A stretch of DNA of 64,000 nt from Halobacillus aidingensis. GTDB taxonomy: Bacteria > Bacillota > Bacilli > Bacillales > Halobacillaceae. Shown piece by piece: positions 33,895-43,190 of this stretch. A model generated the notes under the pieces. That model did no database searches and had not been told where the DNA came from. It saw only the letters and a program-made list of their open reading frames with translations. Position 1 is the first letter of the stretch; the number at the start of each line of letters is the position of its first letter. The position numbers and the translations under genes were made by a program. Location of the stretch: assembly GCF_900104185.1 (NCBI RefSeq), contig NZ_FNIZ01000001.1:191374-255373 (forward strand), given 5' to 3'.

Positions 33895-35430
33895 ATGGTT
33901 CTCGATGCACAAATAAAAGCACAATTAGAAGAGTATCTAAAGCTTTTAGAAGGTGACATCGAACTGAAAGTCAGCACGGGAGACGATAAAGTCTCCCGTG
34001 ACATGCTGGCTCTCACGGATGAGCTTGCATCCATGTCACCGAAAATCACAGTACAAAACACAGAAATGAAACGCACACCAAGCTTCAGCGTGAACCGCCC
34101 GCAAGAAGAAACAGGTGTTACGTTTGCCGGTGTTCCGCTTGGTCATGAATTCACGTCCTTGGTTCTTGCTTTGCTGCAAGTGAGTGGTAGAGCTCCGAAA
34201 ATCGACGATACGATGATCGACCAAATCAAAAACATCTCCGGAGAGTTTCATTTTGAAACGTTTGTCAGCTTAAGCTGCCACAACTGCCCGGATGTTGTTC
34301 AGGCCCTGAATATCATGAGCGTGCTGAACCCGAATATTACGCACACGATGATCGACGGTGCGGCGTTTAAAGAAGAAGCGGAAGAGAAAAACATCATGGC
34401 CGTTCCTTCTGTACACCTGAACGGAGAATTCTTCAGTGGTGGACGTACGACGCTTGAAGAAATCGTAGCGAAAATCAGTGAAGGTCCATCTCCAGAGGAA
34501 TTCACAAACCGTGAGCCTTACGAAGTTCTTGTCATCGGTGGTGGTCCTGCAGGCGCAAGTGCAGCCATCTACTCTGCACGTAAAGGCATCCGTACCGGCA
34601 TCGTCGCTGAACGTTTCGGCGGGCAAGTCCTTGATACGATGACGATCGAAAACTTCATCAGTGTGAAGAGCACAGAAGGACCGAAGTTCGCCGCAAGCTT
34701 AGAAGAACACGTCAAAGATTATGAGATCGATATCATGAACCTTCAACGTGCGAAAAGCTTGCAGAAGAACGATGACAACATGTTCGAACTTGAACTCGAA
34801 AACGGCGGAGTGCTGAAAAGTAAAACCGTCATCATCTCCACAGGTGCACGCTGGCGTCAACTCGGCGTACCTGGTGAGGACGAGTATAAGAACAAAGGTG
34901 TTGCTTACTGCCCACACTGTGACGGACCATTGTTTGAAGGCAAAGACGTAGCCGTTATCGGCGGCGGAAACTCTGGTGTCGAAGCAGCGATTGACCTTGC
35001 CGGTATCGTACAAAACGTAACTGTGCTTGAATTCGCAGACACACTGAAAGCAGACGAAGTCTTACAAGAACGCTTGAACAGCCTTCCAAATGCTGAAGTG
35101 AAAACAAATGCTCAAACTAAAGAAATCACCGGCGATGACAATGTGAACGGAATCACATACATCGACCGTGAATCAGGGGAAGAGCAGCACATCGACCTTG
35201 AAGGTGTCTTCGTCCAAATTGGACTTGTACCTAATACCGAATGGATGGATGAATCTGTTGAAATGAACCGCATCGGTGAAATCATCACAGACAAACACGG
35301 CGCAACAAACGTGCCAGGATTGTTTGCTGCGGGTGACGTAACTGACACCCCACACAACCAAATCATCATCTCTATGGGTGATGGTGCGAACGCGGCGCTA
35401 GGTGCGTTTGATTACTTGATTCGTAACTAA
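33895..35430 (+). CDS. ahpF: Alkyl hydroperoxide reductase flavoprotein subunit
   Basis: A 511-residue NADH:peroxiredoxin oxidoreductase. Two N-terminal thioredoxin-like folds carry CHNC (about 128-131). An FAD site VIGGGPAGASAAIY (near 212), the redox pair CPHC and an NADH site IGGGNSGVEAA follow as in thioredoxin reductases. It passes electrons from NADH to AhpC. Same operon as ahpC and closed by a terminator. Confidence 0.96.
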   Translation: MVLDAQIKAQLEEYLKLLEGDIELKVSTGDDKVSRDMLALTDELASMSPKITVQNTEMKRTPSFSVNRPQEETGVTFAGVPLGHEFTSLVLALLQVSGRAPKIDDTMIDQIKNISGEFHFETFVSLSCHNCPDVVQALNIMSVLNPNITHTMIDGAAFKEEAEEKNIMAVPSVHLNGEFFSGGRTTLEEIVAKISEGPSPEEFTNREPYEVLVIGGGPAGASAAIYSARKGIRTGIVAERFGGQVLDTMTIENFISVKSTEGPKFAASLEEHVKDYEIDIMNLQRAKSLQKNDDNMFELELENGGVLKSKTVIISTGARWRQLGVPGEDEYKNKGVAYCPHCDGPLFEGKDVAVIGGGNSGVEAAIDLAGIVQNVTVLEFADTLKADEVLQERLNSLPNAEVKTNAQTKEITGDDNVNGITYIDRESGEEQHIDLEGVFVQIGLVPNTEWMDESVEMNRIGEIITDKHGATNVPGLFAAGDVTDTPHNQIIISMGDGANAALGAFDYLIRN

Positions 35431-35443
35431 TGACCTTTATACC

Positions 35444-35477
35444 AAAGAAGAGCGGCAATGGTCGCTCTTCTTTTTTA
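35444..35477 (+). terminator. ahpCF terminator
   Basis: AAGAAGAGCG/CGCTCTTCTT stem with eight-base loop and TTTTTT. Confidence 0.85.
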
Positions 35478-35554
35478 TTGTCAACATGAGCTAGACGGAA
35501 GTTACTCATATAAGAAGGTGTCATGAGGAGTAAAAAGAGGTACATGAAAAGATC

Positions 35555-35590
35555 AAAAAAAAGAGGAAACCACTCACGGCTTCCTCCTTT
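35555..35590 (-). terminator. Terminator of the aldo-keto reductase gene
   Basis: AGGAAGCC/GGTTTCCT stem followed by eight T residues on the minus strand. Confidence 0.75.
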
Positions 35591-35597
35591 TTACTGA

Positions 35598-36584
35598 TTA
35601 AATTGGCAGAGGAGCAAGCGGCGAAATAAACCCTCTCTCCACAAGTTCATCCCAAAATGCTTTCGGAATCTCCCTCTGAATCATCTCCAAATCTTCCTTA
35701 ATACGATCCGGACGAGTCGAGCCGGGAATGACCGACTTTACGGCTGGATGGGCCGTTGAAAATTGGAGTGCAGCTGCTTTTAACGGCACATCGTACTTGT
35801 CGCCAATTTCCTTCAATTGATTTACTCTTCCAATGATATCCGCGCCGGCTTTTTCATAGTTGTAGTGATCTCCACCAAACAAGACACCAGAGTTATAAGG
35901 ACTGCCGACAACGATGTCTACATCCTTCTCTTCTGCCATCGTCATCATGCGCTGTAACGCGCGGTCATGCTGGAGGAGCGTATATTGCGTTGCGGATAAG
36001 CAGACATCCGGCCTTGTTTCCTCAAGCTCCATCGCAAGTTCAATCGGTTCTGTCGTGTTAACGCCAAGGCCCCACGAACGGATGACTCCTTCTTCCCGAA
36101 GACGTGACAATACACGGAAAGCTCCGGTTCTCGCTTCTTCAAATTTAGCCACCCATTCATCTCCGTGGAAATCAGGAGAAACGTCATGCACGAAGACCAT
36201 GTCTAAACGATCGGTTTGCAGTCGTTCAAGGCTCTGCTCGATCGACCGTTTCGTTGCGTCTTCCGTGTAATCGGTAATGACTTTATTGTTCCGGCCATGT
36301 TCAAAAAGCCCTGCGTTCTCTTCTGTCTCATCCGTCATATAACGACCGACTTTTGTGCTTAATACATAGTCATCACGGTTATACTTCGATAACACGTCAC
36401 CGACACGCATCTCCGCTAAACCGGCTCCATAAAAAGGTGCAGTGTCAAAATAGCGGACGCCCTCATCCCAGGCGGTTTGTATCGTTTCACGGGCTTCTTC
36501 TTCCGGGACATCCCTGAACATATTTCCTAAAGGGGCTGTGCCAAGTCCTACTTTATGTTTCAATGCATCCTGCAGTGATTTCAT
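35598..36584 (-). CDS. Aldo/keto reductase (L-fucose/D-arabinose dehydrogenase-like)
   Basis: A 328-residue TIM-barrel NAD(P) oxidoreductase. The catalytic tetrad can be seen in YFDTAPFYG (D and Y), STKVGRY (K) and FVHDVSP (H). The C-terminal SVIPGSTRPDRI contributes to cofactor binding. It belongs to the group with pyridoxal and sugar dehydrogenases such as D-threo-aldose 1-dehydrogenase; the substrate is unknown. AGGAGG precedes the ATG. It lies downstream of the YxjG-like gene on the same strand, 90 bases away. Confidence 0.85.
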   Translation of the reverse strand: MKSLQDALKHKVGLGTAPLGNMFRDVPEEEARETIQTAWDEGVRYFDTAPFYGAGLAEMRVGDVLSKYNRDDYVLSTKVGRYMTDETEENAGLFEHGRNNKVITDYTEDATKRSIEQSLERLQTDRLDMVFVHDVSPDFHGDEWVAKFEEARTGAFRVLSRLREEGVIRSWGLGVNTTEPIELAMELEETRPDVCLSATQYTLLQHDRALQRMMTMAEEKDVDIVVGSPYNSGVLFGGDHYNYEKAGADIIGRVNQLKEIGDKYDVPLKAAALQFSTAHPAVKSVIPGSTRPDRIKEDLEMIQREIPKAFWDELVERGFISPLAPLPI

Positions 36585-36674
36585 GTGTTCATTCCTCCTT
36601 TTAAAAAGAACCTATAGTTGTATAACCAACTATAAGAAAAATGAAACATTCCTTCCAAGGAGATTAAGTCTACA

Positions 36675-37796
36675 TCAGCCCTCCTGCCACACTTCTTCTG
36701 CAATCCTGACAACATGGTCGATTTTCTTCCACTGCTGTTCTTCTGTGATTTCATTACCTTCTTCTGTTGATGCAAATCCACATTGAGGACTCAAACACAG
36801 CTGGCTCAAAGGTACATAATCTGAAGCTTCAAGAATACGAGCCTTCACGCGCTCTGGATCCTCCAACTCTCCATACTTTGATGTAATTAAACCAAGAACG
36901 ATGGATAAGTCTTGGCGGTTCATATGACGAAGGGGCTCAAATCCGCCGGAGCGCTCATCGTCAAACTCAAGGAACAAACCATCAACATCCAAGCCACCAA
37001 AAATTGTTTCCGATACCGCTTCATAGCTTCCGCTCGTCATAAAGGTCGAACGGAAATTGCCTCGACAAATATGCATGGTAATAAGCAGATCATCCGGTCT
37101 GTTGGCAATCGACTCATTGATGGCACGTGCACACAGCTCGGCCACTTCCTCAGGGTTTTGGCCTTTCTTTTTCATTGAAGCACGTCCTTCTTCTGAGAAA
37201 AACGTCGCCCATGACGTATCATCAAACTGTAGGTAGCGGCAGCCTTCCTCATAAATTTTGTTTATGAATCCTCGATAAGCCACCACTAAATCATTGACGA
37301 GTTCTTCATCGTCATCATAAATGCCTTCCGACCGATCCGCACGAAATAAGAGCATGTTCGGACTCGGGATTGTCAATTTGGCAACAGCATCACCGGCAAT
37401 GCTTTTTAAAAAACGGAAATGGTTGACCATCTCATGATCACTGAAACCTACCTGTCCTGTAATTTTAATTCCACGGGCTTTCGTTTCCACTCCTTTGAAT
37501 TTCAGACCTTTTTCAGGTTCATAATCTTCTACCCCATCGAGGCCTTCGAGGAAATCAAAATGCCACCAGCTTCGGCGGAAATCGCCATCCGTGACAGCTT
37601 TCAATCCTGCTGCTTTTTGTTTTTCTACTAATTTTACAATCTCTTCATCTTCCACTTGACGCAATTCCTCTTCCGTTATTTCTCCCTCTGCCTGTTGGAT
37701 ACGTGCTGCTTTCAATCGTTCTGGCCGTAGGAAGCTTCCTACATGGTCTCCTTTAAATGGTGTTCTCTTCACATTCTTTTCGGTTGTTATAGACAT
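36675..37796 (-). CDS. YxjG/YxjH-type MetE-like methyltransferase
   Basis: A 373-residue protein of the MetE C-terminal-domain superfamily, shorter than cobalamin-independent methionine synthase and like B. subtilis YxjG and YxjH. FKGDHVGSFLRPERL starts the barrel; HICRGNF and LSPQCGFAS hold the zinc-binding histidine and cysteine. A role in methionine formation or salvage is supported by the SAM riboswitch upstream. The methyl donor is not certain from sequence. Confidence 0.88.
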   Translation of the reverse strand: MSITTEKNVKRTPFKGDHVGSFLRPERLKAARIQQAEGEITEEELRQVEDEEIVKLVEKQKAAGLKAVTDGDFRRSWWHFDFLEGLDGVEDYEPEKGLKFKGVETKARGIKITGQVGFSDHEMVNHFRFLKSIAGDAVAKLTIPSPNMLLFRADRSEGIYDDDEELVNDLVVAYRGFINKIYEEGCRYLQFDDTSWATFFSEEGRASMKKKGQNPEEVAELCARAINESIANRPDDLLITMHICRGNFRSTFMTSGSYEAVSETIFGGLDVDGLFLEFDDERSGGFEPLRHMNRQDLSIVLGLITSKYGELEDPERVKARILEASDYVPLSQLCLSPQCGFASTEEGNEITEEQQWKKIDHVVRIAEEVWQEG

Positions 37797-37835
37797 TTAT
37801 AACCCTTCTTTCTTTCATAGTTTGTGCGCTCCAAT

Positions 37836-37998
37836 AAGAAAAGCCCCTCTTCTAAATAAGAAGAGGGGCTAAGTAACCGCCGAACGATTCCCTTCTTATC
37901 TGCAAGCTGAACGCTTCTGGAATTAGCACAGTACTTTCTATAAGTCTGCTGCTAAGGTATCAACGGGCCAGTCCCTCCACCTTTCTGGATAAGAAACA
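37836..37998 (-). ncRNA. SAM-I riboswitch (S box) with terminator
   Basis: On the minus strand the core CTTATCCAGAAAGGTGGAGG, then GACTGGCCC and GATACC, GCAGCAG and GTGCTAATTCC match S-box RNAs. A strong terminator AGCCCCTCTTCT/AGAAGAGGGGCT (37841-37872) with T run precedes the YxjG-like gene. SAM should cause termination. Confidence 0.93.
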
Positions 37999-38082
37999 TG
38001 ATTGAATTGTTAAAGATTACTATACAGGACTTCGATTGAAATTGACAACCGATTCTGAACATTTTTCTCTTGTTTTCCTTAA

Positions 38083-38112
38083 ATAAAAATCCCCCTCTTC
38101 AAGAGGAGGATT
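38083..38112 (-). terminator. Terminator overlapping the TetR gene end
   Basis: AATCCTCCTCTT/AGAGGGGGATT stem followed by TTTAT on the minus strand. Confidence 0.7.
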
Positions 38113-38719
38113 CAATCAACGCCATTTTCAAATAATCCACGAACAGAGCCGACTGCTCCTTCAACTTTACCTTCTCTTCGGGCAAAATGGCATGATCGAG
38201 TGCCAGCCCGTCAATGAAAGTGATGATCGACCGCGCAATAATTTGGCTTTCATAGCGATCACTGAACTCACCGGATTTTTGCCCTTTTGTGATGAGTCCA
38301 TCGTAAATCTGCAGACCCATTTCATAACGTTTTTCCCCGTACGCACGTCTTCGTTCATTGTTACGTCCGGTGATAAAGAACTCAAGCTTGCTTGGTGCGA
38401 GAGGGTCCATCTCTGTATTCGGACTGCCATCTTCCCCGAACAAAAGCTGCATAAGCAGGTCCCAATAGGACTCTACTTTTTCAAGAGAATCTTCTGTCGT
38501 TTCAGCTTCATCCGTCAGCCCTTCTTCAAGCAAGGCTTCAAATAGGTCTTCTTTATTTGAAAAATATTGATAGAGACCGCCGCGGCTGACGCCAGCCGAC
38601 TCCATGACATGCTTCATCGTCGTGTGCTCGTATCCATGTTCGATGAATACGTTCCTTGCAGATTCCATGATGTCAGCTCGTCGTTGCTTCAGGTGTTCCT
38701 TGCTCACTCGTGGAGACAT
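38099..38719 (-). CDS. TetR-family repressor
   Basis: A 206-residue regulator. The N-terminal helix-turn-helix spans residues 25-60 (TTMKHVMESAGVSRGGLYQY). The rest is the ligand and dimer domain. GGAGGG precedes the ATG at 38719, which lies 47 bases inside the end of the pump gene, so both are made from one message. Two palindromes at the pump promoter are probably its operators, giving autoregulation. Confidence 0.88.
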   Translation of the reverse strand: MSPRVSKEHLKQRRADIMESARNVFIEHGYEHTTMKHVMESAGVSRGGLYQYFSNKEDLFEALLEEGLTDEAETTEDSLEKVESYWDLLMQLLFGEDGSPNTEMDPLAPSKLEFFITGRNNERRRAYGEKRYEMGLQIYDGLITKGQKSGEFSDRYESQIIARSIITFIDGLALDHAILPEEKVKLKEQSALFVDYLKMALIESSS

Positions 38720-39935
38720 GTGCTTTCCCTCCCTCTACTTTTCGCTTCGTTACAAATCCTACGATGGATACGCAGACAAGGAGACTTGCTGCAATGGTAA
38801 ACGTCGGAATGACGCCAATCATCGTCGCGATCCATCCTCCGACAAGAGGCCCAATGATGGTCGCAGTCGTCATGACACTATTGATAACCCCAAACACGCG
38901 CCCGGTCATATGAACAGGCGTGTTCACCTGGACAGTCGCCTGGAACGGAACAAAAATCAGACTTGCAGAGAAACCCGCGGTGAATCCGAGTCCCGGTCCC
39001 CAAAGGATAGAATAATTGAGGTCATAAAAGGTAAGCATCCCCATAATCCCAAAACTCGCTCCGATTCCACAAACCCCAAGGAGCATGAGCGGATAAGCTT
39101 TATAATCCGTTTTCTTCGCTAACAAAAATCCTGCTAAGAACATGCCGAGACCAGACCCCGTCACTAGATAACCGAACAAATCGGGGGACACCTGCGTCAG
39201 CTCACGAATTAAGACAATCAGCTGAGAATCGGCCGATTGAAGAATCAACAGGCTGAGCCCGACAAGAATCAAACCCGTCATCATAAAGCGGTTCGATTTA
39301 AGAAAAGAAAATCCGAGCGCGAACTCTTTCTTGAACGACGCTTTCTCTTTTTCTTCTTCGGTCGTTTCCAGAGGAAGCGCATTTGGAACAAACAAGAGGA
39401 TGACCGCAGACACGAGAAACGTGGCCGAGTCGATGATAAAAACTTGCTGGGCGCCGAAAACCGTAACAAGCAATCCACTGACGAGCGGGCCGAGAATTTT
39501 CGTTGACGAGTCAATCATCGAAGTGATCGACATCGCCCCTTTCATATCCTCCTCCGGCACCACTTCCTTCAATTTCCCGTTTTTCGCAGGAATGAAGACT
39601 GCGGAGAAGATTCCGATCGTAAGTAGCGTTGCATAAACCATCCAAAGCGATGTCGCGACCGTCAAAATCAGTATTAAAGCCGCCCTAACGACATCAGATA
39701 CGATCATAAGCGTTTTACGGCTGAAGCGGTCAGCCACCATTCCAGCAACCGGTCCAAACAAAGCCATCGGCACAGCCAAACATAAAAAGACGAACGACAC
39801 TTCAAGCGGTGATGCATCCCATTTCAATCCGACAAGCGTGATAATCGCAACAATGCTGAGCCAGTCGCCAATGCTCGAAATGGCTTGCGCGGACATCAAG
39901 GTCATATACCCTTTGTTTTTCCATAAACGTTCCAT
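38673..39935 (-). CDS. MFS efflux transporter
   Basis: A 420-residue transporter with about 12 helices of the DHA3/MefA-like group (WKNKGYMTLMSAQAISSIGD, then GMVADRFSRKTLMIVSD). The ATG at 39935 lies nine bases after AGAGGGG. It is first in a two-gene operon with a TetR repressor, so it is likely induced by its substrate, which is unknown. Confidence 0.85.
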   Translation of the reverse strand: MERLWKNKGYMTLMSAQAISSIGDWLSIVAIITLVGLKWDASPLEVSFVFLCLAVPMALFGPVAGMVADRFSRKTLMIVSDVVRAALILILTVATSLWMVYATLLTIGIFSAVFIPAKNGKLKEVVPEEDMKGAMSITSMIDSSTKILGPLVSGLLVTVFGAQQVFIIDSATFLVSAVILLFVPNALPLETTEEEKEKASFKKEFALGFSFLKSNRFMMTGLILVGLSLLILQSADSQLIVLIRELTQVSPDLFGYLVTGSGLGMFLAGFLLAKKTDYKAYPLMLLGVCGIGASFGIMGMLTFYDLNYSILWGPGLGFTAGFSASLIFVPFQATVQVNTPVHMTGRVFGVINSVMTTATIIGPLVGGWIATMIGVIPTFTIAASLLVCVSIVGFVTKRKVEGGKAHVSTSEQGTPEATTS

Positions 39936-39955
39936 AGGTTGGGCCCCTCTCAATT

Positions 39956-40006
39956 AAACGACACCGATGTCGTTTTGTTAGTTATATTATATCGACACTG
40001 GTGTCG
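39956..40006 (-). promoter_or_regulatory. Promoter flanked by two TetR-type operators
   Basis: AAACGACA-CCGA-TGTCGTTT at 39956-39975 and CGACACTGGTGTCG at 39993-40006 share the CGACAC core. A TATAAT for the minus strand lies between them (about 39984-39989). Confidence 0.75.
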
Positions 40007-40132
40007 TTTTGCAACCGTTGTTTTAAAAAGAGTAAAATCGCCCATAAAAGCATGAAGGCAAAGTTTTTACATCCATGCTTTTACGTCCCTATATTCACTA
40101 CTACTTATCCAAGGGCCATGCAGCAATCAAAC

Positions 40133-40339
40133 TTAGAACGACCTCTCATCCATGTCGCTGTCTAAGTCTCTCTCTCTTTCATCTTTGACTATTTGTTTAT
40201 GTATTTCACTGATGAGAAATAACCCCCTAAATAAGCAACCAACAACAATACCAAAAGTGATGATTCCTCCTATCAAAGGACCGGTCATCATAATCAACCA
40301 ACCTAATAACATGCAGGCAAGAATAATAAAGAACAACAT
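40133..40339 (-). CDS. Small membrane protein
   Basis: A 68-residue protein with two hydrophobic helices in the first 45 residues (MLFFIILACMLLGWLIMM...) and an acidic and basic tail KDERERDLDSDMDERSF. The ATG at 40339 is six bases after AAGGAGGG. Family not recognised. Confidence 0.7.
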   Translation of the reverse strand: MLFFIILACMLLGWLIMMTGPLIGGIITFGIVVGCLFRGLFLISEIHKQIVKDERERDLDSDMDERSF

Positions 40340-40472
40340 GCACATCCCTCCTTACAGCTTTTCATTATTTCAAACCATGCCAATCTAAAACAAGCATTCC
40401 CATTTAAAAGATTCTTCAGTACAGCGTTTTCAGCTCCCACAACAGCTTTAATTGGTAGACCTCGGAAGAATA

Positions 40473-40518
40473 AAAGAAAGAGAAAAGCATAGTGTTTCTA
40501 TGCATTTCTCTTTCTTTT
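40473..40518 (-). terminator. Terminator of the VOC gene
   Basis: AAAGAGAAAAGCATAG pairs with CTATGCATTTCTCTTT over a five-base loop. Confidence 0.7.
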
Positions 40519-40539
40519 GATCTGACTAACCTTTTCATT

Positions 40540-40944
40540 TCAAATCCCTTTCGTATTCATCAAAACGACTCTCCAACCATCTGGATCTTCAATGGTTATC
40601 CCTTTTTCCTTCCAATATGGATTTTCAGATTCCACTTTCTTGTATCCCATATCATGGAGTCTTTCAGTTACATCCAGCACCTCACCCCGATTTTCTATAT
40701 AAAAAACCAGCAAATTATCCTTAGAAGGTGCAGGGCAAGGGCTGCCAGATTCATGCCTGGTGAACTCGAGTTGGTAGGATAGACCAGGTAATCCATAAAC
40801 CACACCCTCATATCCTCTGTGTCCTGCAAAGTCTGTCATTCTCTCTAAACCAAGTCCTGCCTCATAAAATTCAATGACTTTTTCTAATTGGTCGGTAGGT
40901 CTCGCTACCCTTATTTGTGATGCTTCAAAGCTTGGAAACTTCAT
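40540..40944 (-). CDS. VOC-family (glyoxalase-like) protein, YycE type
   Basis: A 134-residue protein with two beta-alpha-beta-beta-beta modules. QIRVARPTDQLEKVIEFYEA at the start, HESGSPCPAPSKDNLLVFY in the middle and ITIEDPDGWRVVLMNTKG at the end are like B. subtilis YycE. Metal-ligand type residues (H near the middle, E near the end) are present. The ATG at 40944 follows AGGAG. The substrate is unknown. Confidence 0.85.
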   Translation of the reverse strand: MKFPSFEASQIRVARPTDQLEKVIEFYEAGLGLERMTDFAGHRGYEGVVYGLPGLSYQLEFTRHESGSPCPAPSKDNLLVFYIENRGEVLDVTERLHDMGYKKVESENPYWKEKGITIEDPDGWRVVLMNTKGI

Positions 40945-41184
40945 TCTTCTTCTCCTCCCGCTTACCGAGAGCAATTCTCTAACTGAAACTAGCCATGATT
41001 GAATGCCCTCTTTTTAACCAATAGTAATAGATTCCGAGGGAAAACCCATTAGCGGAAAGAATGAAAAATATATACAACTTTGGTCGGAGTAAGAAAATGG
41101 ACAATAACTTCTCGATAGGGGACGTTTAAGCAACATTAGAGGACATTGCACACGAGTTACGAAACATTAACCTATAAGACAATA

Positions 41185-41225
41185 AAAAAAGTGCCCTCCC
41201 ACCTGTGTGGGGAAAGGCACTTTTC
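41185..41225 (-). terminator. mqo terminator
   Basis: AAAAGTGCC/GGCACTTTT outer stem with inner CCCAC/GTGGG pairing, T run on the minus strand. Confidence 0.8.
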
Positions 41226-41232
41226 GCTGCAT

Positions 41233-42744
41233 TTAAATATTCACAGGACTCTCTTCCTGCTCCTCCGTCAGCCCAAGCGTCTCTTCTGTAGTCGCATGAA
41301 TTTCGCGGATCAACTCTGGATTTTCAACTAATTTTTTCCCGTAAGAAGGAATCATCTCTTTGATTTTCGGTTCCCATTCCTTCAACTGCTCTGGGAAGCA
41401 TCTTCCCATCAGGTCAAGCATGACAGAAACCGCTGTCGATGCGCCTGGTGAAGCACCAAGCAAGGCAGCGATGGAGCCATCGGCGGAACTGACGACTTCA
41501 GTTCCGAATTGAAGCGTTCCTTTGCCCCCACCCTCGGTATCCTTAATGACCTGTACGCGTTGACCTGCGGTGACGAGATCCCAGTCCTCTGCTTTGGCCG
41601 CAGGGATGAATTCACGCAGTTCTTCCAGACGTTTTTCCTTCGATTGAATGACCTGCTCGATCAGGTATTTCGTCAAGGAAGCGTTCTTCACACCTGCCGC
41701 TACCATTGTAGCCAAGTTATCTCTTTGGACGGAGGTGATCAAATCAAGCAGCGATCCGGTTTTCAAAAACTTTGGCGAGAACCCTGCAAATGGTCCGAAA
41801 AGCAAGCTTTCTTTGCCGTCAATGAAACGTGTATCCAGGTGTGGCACAGACATCGGTGGTGCACCGACTTTCGCTTTGCCATACACTTTCGCGCGGTGTT
41901 CGGCGATCACTTCCGGGTTGTTGCATACCATGAACAGACCGCTGACTGGGAATCCACCAATCTGCTTCGATTCAGGAATTCCCGTTTTTTGAAGCAAGTG
42001 TAGACTTCCCCCTCCTCCGCCGATGAAGACGAAGTCGGACTTATGGTATTCCATTTTATCGTTTTGAAGGTCCCGTACTTTCACTTCCCACGATCCGTCT
42101 TCTGCACGCTTGATATCCTCAACACTGTGCTTGTAGTTGATTTCAAGGTCTTCTTTTTCCAAGTGCTCGAACATCTTCCGCGTCAATGAACCGAAGTTCA
42201 CGTCCGTCCCCGCATCGATCTTCGTTGCCGCGATCGGTTCTGTGATCGTTCGGTTCTTCATGATTAGCGGAATCCATTCTTCCAGTTTATCTGGATCATC
42301 AGAAAATTCCATGTCCTTGAACAACGGGTTCGCAACCATGGTATTAAAGCGCTTTCTCAGGAAATCAACATTTCTCTCTCCCTGAACGAAACTCATATGG
42401 GGTAATGGCATTATAAAGTCATTCGGGTTACTGATCCGATTGTTTTTCACGAGATAAGACCAAAATTGCTTGGAGACTTGAAACTGTTCATTTACTTTAA
42501 TGGCTTTTGTCATATCAATCGTACCGTCAGGCTTTTCATTCGTGTAATTCAGCTCACAAAGGGCTGCATGGCCTGTGCCTGCATTGTTCCATACGTTCGA
42601 ACTTTCTTCCCCTGCACTACCAAGCCTTTCAAACACGCGAATGTTCCAGTCCGGCACCAATTCTTTAAGCAAAGATCCCAATGTCGCACTCATGATCCCT
42701 GCACCAATTAAAATCACATCTGTCTTCGAGTATTTTTTGCTCAT
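41233..42744 (-). CDS. mqo: Malate:quinone oxidoreductase
   Basis: A 503-residue peripheral membrane FAD enzyme oxidising malate to oxaloacetate with quinone as acceptor, a TCA-cycle step independent of NAD. The FAD motif is [17 protein letters not shown] (10-26); [20 protein letters not shown] and [17 protein letters not shown] are family-specific. GAAAGGGA precedes the ATG. Monocistronic. Confidence 0.95.
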   Translation of the reverse strand: MSKKYSKTDVILIGAGIMSATLGSLLKELVPDWNIRVFERLGSAGEESSNVWNNAGTGHAALCELNYTNEKPDGTIDMTKAIKVNEQFQVSKQFWSYLVKNNRISNPNDFIMPLPHMSFVQGERNVDFLRKRFNTMVANPLFKDMEFSDDPDKLEEWIPLIMKNRTITEPIAATKIDAGTDVNFGSLTRKMFEHLEKEDLEINYKHSVEDIKRAEDGSWEVKVRDLQNDKMEYHKSDFVFIGGGGGSLHLLQKTGIPESKQIGGFPVSGLFMVCNNPEVIAEHRAKVYGKAKVGAPPMSVPHLDTRFIDGKESLLFGPFAGFSPKFLKTGSLLDLITSVQRDNLATMVAAGVKNASLTKYLIEQVIQSKEKRLEELREFIPAAKAEDWDLVTAGQRVQVIKDTEGGGKGTLQFGTEVVSSADGSIAALLGASPGASTAVSVMLDLMGRCFPEQLKEWEPKIKEMIPSYGKKLVENPELIREIHATTEETLGLTEEQEESPVNI

Positions 42745-43190
42745 TCCCTTTCATTCTCCCTATTATCAGTTATTTTTATCTATGTTCAGTGTATCACTAT
42801 TATCGAAAAATTAAAATATTTGGAAGCCCTTCCGAATACGGATTCCGTAGGGTATTTTCCCATCAAGGAAAGAAAAACATCGCACCATCAGCTTATTCAA
42901 AGAAGGGCCGTGGTGTTCAGCACATACGGCTTCAAGTCCATTTTCATAGAGAGCAGTGCAAGGATAGGTCCGGGCTTCCTCAGCCTGTTGGTTACTTACA
43001 TCTTATATCCAGGGTATGAGTGAATTTTTTAAAGTCCGTCTTGGACGGGTCTTTTTATTTTCACCTCTAAATCAGTCGACAGAATGGTACTCCTCCCAAA
43101 TGGAAAAATGAAACAAATCTTAAATGCAAACGTAAACATATAAAAGGCTACATGCATGAACTCAATATACTATAGAAGGGAGACTTTCCT
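42745..43190. other. Gene-free stretch between mqo and the beta-lactamase-like gene
   Basis: It holds the mqo promoter side, a short reading frame at 42910-43023 (VVFSTYGFKSIFIESSARIG...) that starts with GTG and ends just before an AAAGTCCGTC/GGACGGGTCTTT hairpin, and no recognised gene. The peptide-like frame plus terminator may be a remnant or a tiny gene. Confidence 0.4.
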
